Assembly: GCA_003220985.1 (NCBI GenBank)
Contig: QHTY01000234.1
Location: forward strand, 355-7,929
Length of the DNA: 7,575 bases
DNA from: Gemmatimonadota bacterium
GTDB lineage: Bacteria; Gemmatimonadota; Gemmatimonadetes; Gemmatimonadales; GWC2-71-9
Direction: 5' to 3'
Shown here in pieces: positions 4,415 to 7,575 of this stretch. The notes under the pieces were generated by a model that was not told the origin of the DNA, did not search any database, and worked only from the letters and a program-made list of their open reading frames with translations. Made by a program: the position numbers and the translations under genes. Numbering within the stretch: position 1 is the first letter of the stretch; every line of letters begins with the position of its first letter.

Positions 4415-6795
4415 AGTCCGATGATCTCCTCGGCCAGCACCCACCCGTGAATGCCGTCCTGGCGGGACACTTCGCGCCAGGGACCATAGCTGCGGCCAAC
4501 CAGAAGCGCACCACCGGGCAGCAGTGTCGTCGCCGCGCTCGCCGCGCCGTACGGCGCGGCTCGGACCGGTGCCGCGTCCGCGGTCACCACCGCGACCGGC
4601 TGATTCCGCCGCTGCCACTCGGTCGCGCCCAGACCAGCGGCCACCACCGCAACCGCGCCGATCAGCGCGAGCGGCACGCGGCGGCGCGCCCCCGCGGCGA
4701 CCGCGAGCCACAGGACCAGCCAACTCGCCGCGCCCAGGAATCCCCATTCGAATGGCGTCGCCCAGCCGACCCGCAGGAGCTGCTCGGTCACGGGATCCGG
4801 TGCCGGCAGCAGCCGCAGCGCCCGCCGAATCGCCTGATCGCGCGGCGCGAGGCGCGCCGCGCGAATCCACGCCGCGGTGGCCTTGCCGTCCGCGCCGGCG
4901 CGATACAGCGTGGCGCCGAGATTGTACCAGTGCGCCGGATCCTGCGGGTCGCGGGTGGCGCGCGCGGCGAACGAATCGGCGGCAGCGCGCAGCGCCCCAG
5001 CCTCGAATAATGCCTCCGCGCTGGCGGTCTGGGCCTGGACGGTTTGGCCCCGCAGGGGCGCAGCATGCTGCGCCCCTACCAGAGCAATCACGAGCATCGT
5101 CACCACCACGTGCGGCCGGCGTGTTCCGGTCGGCCCATCGGCACCCAGCACCCGCAGCACTTGCTGGATCTCCGCCGCGAGCTCGGCCGTGTCGCCCAGG
5201 CCACGGGGCCCATACCGCGCGGCACGCAGCCGGTCCCGGAGTCGCTTGACGTGATCGGCAACGGCGCTCTCCACGCCGGCAGCGCGCAACGCTTGCGCCA
5301 GGCCATCCCCATCGCGCGCGAACGGATCCGAGACGTGACTCGCGAGCACCGCCAGAAACTCGCGCTCGACGCGGCCCAGCGGCGACAACGCCGGTCCAGC
5401 AGTCGTCGCGCCGGCCGACGTGCGTTCCTGACGCCGGCGGCGCCGCGCCAGCCAGGCGATGAGCGGTGGCACGAACAGCACCAGGAGCCACCCTTCCTTC
5501 CCAAGGCGCCGGCCCAGACGCTCGCTGACAAACTCGCCGCGCGCCGGCAGCAGCGGCGGCAGCACTCGCGCGGCACGAGGCTCGGCACCGGGCCCAACGG
5601 CCACCGCTTGCGGTGACGATATCGCCGTTTCGTAGCGGGGGCCCCGGCCTCCCCGCGCAGTCGCGTTGAAGTAGAGGTACCGCACTTCGGGCAACTTGAA
5701 GTTGCCGGCGGAATCCGGCACAGCCAGAAAATGGAATGTCTTGGCGCCGGCGATCCACCCGGCCACTGGCGCAACGCGGACCTCGGTCTGCGCGGGGTAG
5801 ACGCGAAACCCGGTGGGCCAGCGCAGCACGGGCTCGGGCCACAACGCCACGTTGCCGATGCCGGTGACCGTGACCGACGCTTCCAGCGGCTCGCCGACAC
5901 GCGTCGTCGCGGGATCCACCTGAAGATCGAGACTCAGGCTGTCGCCGACGACGTTCGTCGTAGGGCTGTTCGGCGGCAGTTGCAGGACCGTAATGGCAAT
6001 CGAGTCGCTGCGCAGCGTGTACCGCTCCTCGCGGCTGAAAAACGAGAACGTCACCGGAAGCGCGTACTCGACGGAGGCCGGCGGGATGATCAACCGCCCG
6101 GGCGTGAGCGGAAAGACGACCTGATGCGCGATGAACAGATCTATCCACCGGCCGCTCACCTGCCGGGAGAGCGCAACGCCGGATGACGTCGCGGCAGGGT
6201 ACGCCCATACGCCTTCCGGCGTAACGAGCGTCAGGAAGGGTGGCCGGCGCATGCGCTGATCCAAATCTCGTGGGATCCAGGCCGCGGCAATCACATCGAC
6301 CTGCTGACCCGCGAACACCGTGTCGCTCGGCACGAGCATGGTCAGTGCGACCCGATCGGCGCGCCGCGAGATCGGGGCGGGCGTGGTTTCGAGCAGCGAA
6401 CGGGCCAGCGGGCTCAGCGTCAGCGCGGTGCGATCAGCCGCACTGTCCACGGTGACGAGGATCGGATCGGTCGCTACAACGCTGCCGCCTTGCCGCGCCC
6501 GCACCGGCCCGATCAGCAGCGCGCCGGGCTGCTGCGCCCGCAACTGGAGCTCGCGGACCGTGGTCCGCGTCGAACCGGAGGCGCCGTTGATCGCGACTTC
6601 CGTCATGTCGCGGGAGCCCACGATCGCGAATCCGTTCAGCGCGGGAAGGACGATCTCGACGGCATCAGCGGAGCGCGTGCGCGCGCGCACCGTGAGCGTC
6701 AGCTCCTCGCCGACGCGCAGCTGCGTGCGATCGACGCTCGCCGTGACTTCAGCCCCCTGTACGAGGGCCAAGACAGCGAGCAGCGACAGCGTCAC
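4411..6795 (-). CDS. BatD-BatE fusion protein (oxygen-tolerance/aerotolerance)
   Basis: This 794-residue protein appears to join two Bat proteins usually encoded separately. Residues 1-15 form a signal-like hydrophobic segment. The BatD part (about 16-430) is beta-rich and periplasmic, opening VTASVDRTQLRVGEELTL (17-34). Residues 436-450 (WLLVLFVPPLIAWLA) are a membrane anchor followed by RRRRR, so the 456-560 region should be cytoplasmic. A second hydrophobic stretch, preceded by RRP, begins near 561. Then comes a BatE-like module: TPR-type helices (about 592-662, HWYNLGATLYRAG), two membrane helices (683-701 and 707-723), and an SH3-like tail (733-794) ending GWVLAEEIIGL. The charge pattern gives a consistent topology with TPR and SH3 parts outside the membrane. 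The GTG start overlaps the upstream stop as GTGA. Bat proteins accompany MoxR ATPases and VWA proteins and are linked to oxidative-stress or envelope function; the exact role is not settled. Confidence 0.85.
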   Translation of the reverse strand: MTLSLLAVLALVQGAEVTASVDRTQLRVGEELTLTVRARTRSADAVEIVLPALNGFAIVGSRDMTEVAINGASGSTRTTVRELQLRAQQPGALLIGPVRARQGGSVVATDPILVTVDSAADRTALTLSPLARSLLETTPAPISRRADRVALTMLVPSDTVFAGQQVDVIAAAWIPRDLDQRMRRPPFLTLVTPEGVWAYPAATSSGVALSRQVSGRWIDLFIAHQVVFPLTPGRLIIPPASVEYALPVTFSFFSREERYTLRSDSIAITVLQLPPNSPTTNVVGDSLSLDLQVDPATTRVGEPLEASVTVTGIGNVALWPEPVLRWPTGFRVYPAQTEVRVAPVAGWIAGAKTFHFLAVPDSAGNFKLPEVRYLYFNATARGGRGPRYETAISSPQAVAVGPGAEPRAARVLPPLLPARGEFVSERLGRRLGKEGWLLVLFVPPLIAWLARRRRRQERTSAGATTAGPALSPLGRVEREFLAVLASHVSDPFARDGDGLAQALRAAGVESAVADHVKRLRDRLRAARYGPRGLGDTAELAAEIQQVLRVLGADGPTGTRRPHVVVTMLVIALVGAQHAAPLRGQTVQAQTASAEALFEAGALRAAADSFAARATRDPQDPAHWYNLGATLYRAGADGKATAAWIRAARLAPRDQAIRRALRLLPAPDPVTEQLLRVGWATPFEWGFLGAASWLVLWLAVAAGARRRVPLALIGAVAVVAAGLGATEWQRRNQPVAVVTADAAPVRAAPYGAASAATTLLPGGALLVGRSYGPWREVSRQDGIHGWVLAEEIIGL
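4426..4431 (-). promoter_or_regulatory. Ribosome binding site of mutL
   Basis: GAGGAG on the minus strand lies within the last codons of the BatD-BatE gene, 11 nt before the mutL GTG at 4414. The spacing is slightly long, but together with the GTGA overlap it supports this start. Confidence 0.55.
5054..5077. repeat. 24-bp perfect palindrome at the BatD/BatE seam
   Basis: The arms AGGGGCGCAGCA (5054-5065) and TGCTGCGCCCCT (5066-5077) are exact reverse complements with no spacer. On the coding strand the palindrome encodes residues 573-581 (VGAQHAAPL) of the fusion, immediately after the internal hydrophobic segment. A competing small hairpin, GCCCC/GGGGC (5047-5059), overlaps its left side. 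It has the look of a dispersed palindromic repeat that inserted in frame. Confidence 0.93.
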
Positions 6796-7575
6796 CAGTC
6801 CTTCACTCCCGCCGGCGCGGCGCGGCGCGTCCGACCGGTGCGATCACGCCGCGTGCGCAGCTCTTCCTGCCCGATCGACTGCAGCACCTGATCGGCTTGC
6901 GACTCGCTCATACCGCCGCCACGCGGGGGCGGCGGCGGGGGCGGTGGTTGTGCGGCTCCCCCTCCCCCTCCCCCGCCGGACGGCGGCGGAGGGGGGTTAG
7001 GCGCGTTCTGTCCGCCGCCACCACGCAGCCGCTTGACGAGCTCGAGGTTCCATTTGGCGCGGATGTTGTCCGGCTGCAGCAGTAACGCCTCGCGGTACGC
7101 GCGCTCGGCATCCGCAAGATGCGCATCGCGACTGGCGCTGTCTGACTTCGCTTCGCGCAGCCCGAGGAGACCGAGATTGTAGAGCGCCCGAAACCGCAGC
7201 TCGGGATCGAGTGAGGCGGCCGCGCGGGCAAGCGTCGAGCGCGCGAGCGCGGCATCGCCGGCGGCGAGCGCCGCCGTGCCGGTGTTGTACCATGCCGTGT
7301 CATCGTCCTCGTGCGTCTTTAGCTCGGCCAAATACGCGGCCGCCGCGGCCCGCGAGTCCCCCTTGTCCCACGCTTTCTCCGCGGGCGAGCGCGGCCGCTG
7401 CGCTTGCAGCGCCGGGACCACGCACAGCAGCAGACCAATCAGCGCGGCGGTCCGTCGGGTGAACGTCTGGGCCGCCAGCACCAGACCGGCCAAGAGCAGT
7501 GGAATCCAGGCGCGCGGCCGGCCGCGCTGCGTGCGACTCTCCGTCGCCGTGGCGCGCTTGTACGAGGCGACGAGA
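6792..7575 (-). CDS. BatB/BatC-like protein, VWA C-terminus plus TPR domain, 5' end outside window
   Basis: The frame is open to the window edge, giving 260 visible residues; the in-frame TTG at 7493 is not a convincing start, because the 27 residues upstream (LVASYKRATATES... to ...AWIPLL) read as normal protein. The visible part begins with what looks like the tail of a VWA-domain BatB, then two hydrophobic segments (about 22-36 and 42-58), an AQ export-like boundary, and TPR-type helices (61-183; WYNTGTAALAAGD, LYNLGLLGLREAK, KWNLELVKRL). A Pro/Gly low-complexity linker spans 185-221, and a polar tail (MSESQADQVLQSIGQEELR ending VKDW) resembles the BatC C-terminus. This suggests a BatB-BatC fusion of a membrane VWA protein and a periplasmic TPR protein. 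The VWA domain lies outside the window, so the BatB part is inferred from context. The stop overlaps the next gene's GTG. Confidence 0.8.
   Translation of the reverse strand, partial: LVASYKRATATESRTQRGRPRAWIPLLLAGLVLAAQTFTRRTAALIGLLLCVVPALQAQRPRSPAEKAWDKGDSRAAAAAYLAELKTHEDDDTAWYNTGTAALAAGDAALARSTLARAAASLDPELRFRALYNLGLLGLREAKSDSASRDAHLADAERAYREALLLQPDNIRAKWNLELVKRLRGGGGQNAPNPPPPPSGGGGGGGAAQPPPPPPPPRGGGMSESQADQVLQSIGQEELRTRRDRTGRTRRAAPAGVKDW
6806..6810 (-). promoter_or_regulatory. Ribosome binding site of the BatD-BatE gene
   Basis: GGGAG on the minus strand is 10 nt before the GTG at 6795. A second purine stretch, AAGGA (6803-6799), is only 3 nt from the start and probably too close. The site supports a GTG start overlapping the upstream TGA. 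Confidence 0.5.
6912..7022 (-). repeat. Pro/Gly low-complexity linker with G-rich runs
   Basis: The coding strand encodes residues 185-221 of the BatC-like protein: runs of Pro and Gly (P5, G7, P8) that join the TPR region to the C-terminal tail. The coding strand carries three G5 tracts separated by single A (6974-6958). The 6967-6996 interval can also form a GC-rich hairpin with one bulged A. This is likely a flexible, slippage-prone linker. Confidence 0.85.

Larger units (their letters stand above)
4411..5097 (-). other. BatE-like module inside the fusion, with possible internal start
   Basis: The C-terminal third of the fusion could also be read as an independent BatE. An in-frame ATG at 5097 (residue 567) begins MLVIALVGAQHAAP, which resembles a short signal peptide or export segment, followed by TPR helices, two transmembrane helices and an SH3-like domain. 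The bases just upstream (GGTGGTGACG) give only a weak ribosome binding site. I therefore prefer a continuous fusion, but a second, shorter product from this ATG is possible. Confidence 0.4.

Noticed and set aside
2771..4450. Long plus-strand open frame of 559 codons opposite mutL
   Set aside because: It is antisense to a clear MutL, has Arg/Ala-rich low-information sequence without a domain, and arises from GC-rich codon bias on the other strand.
4415..6208. Upstream extension of the MutL frame to give a 1168-residue protein
   Set aside because: The added 598 residues are Arg/Gly/Ala-rich shadow of the BatD-BatE gene in another frame; the GTG at 4414 with GAGGAG and a GTGA overlap gives a normal MutL.
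7293..7493. Independent BatC starting at the TTG at 7493
   Set aside because: The frame continues upstream to the window edge with plausible protein sequence, and TTG has no convincing ribosome binding site.

Overview
The window is GC-rich bacterial chromosome in which every supportable gene lies on the minus strand, so transcription runs from base 7575 towards base 1. Gene content (Bat aerotolerance proteins, an endonuclease-type MutL, MiaA, the bacillithiol enzyme BshA and a UbiA-family prenyltransferase), high GC and many small palindromic or heptad repeats suggest Gemmatimonadota or a related FCB or Acidobacteriota-like lineage. This placement is inference; the window holds no rRNA or other taxonomic marker.

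Layout in transcription order: (1) 7575-6792, the 3' part of a BatB/BatC-like protein (end of a VWA protein, two membrane segments, TPR region, Pro/Gly linker, conserved-looking tail); (2) 6795-4411, an apparent BatD-BatE fusion (periplasmic BatD, membrane anchor, cytoplasmic domain, second export segment, TPRs, two membrane helices, SH3-like tail); (3) 4414-2702, MutL; (4) 2635-1655, MiaA; (5) 1655-528, BshA; (6) 528 to beyond base 1, a UbiA-family prenyltransferase cut by the window edge. Stops and starts overlap by 4, 4, 1 and 1 nt at four of the five junctions. The exception is mutL-miaA, where a 66-nt gap is filled by a multi-hairpin repeat. This looks like one translationally coupled operon, and no internal promoter or U-tract terminator was seen. 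It joins cell-envelope/aerotolerance functions to mismatch repair, tRNA modification, low-molecular-weight thiol synthesis and isoprenoid membrane chemistry.

The most interesting layer is the repeat DNA. Four structured elements sit in or between these genes without breaking a reading frame: paired inverted arrays of 7-bp units in the miaA 3' end (1661-1797) and in the mutL linker (3267-3391), a multi-hairpin element at the mutL/miaA junction (2622-2719), and a 24-bp perfect palindrome at the BatD/BatE seam (5054-5077). The two heptad elements have unrelated sequences but the same architecture. All four fall at protein termini or inter-domain linkers, as expected of tolerated mobile or expanding palindromes that have become protein-coding. 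There is no CRISPR array, tRNA, rRNA, transposase or phage gene, and no gene-free stretch longer than 300 bases.
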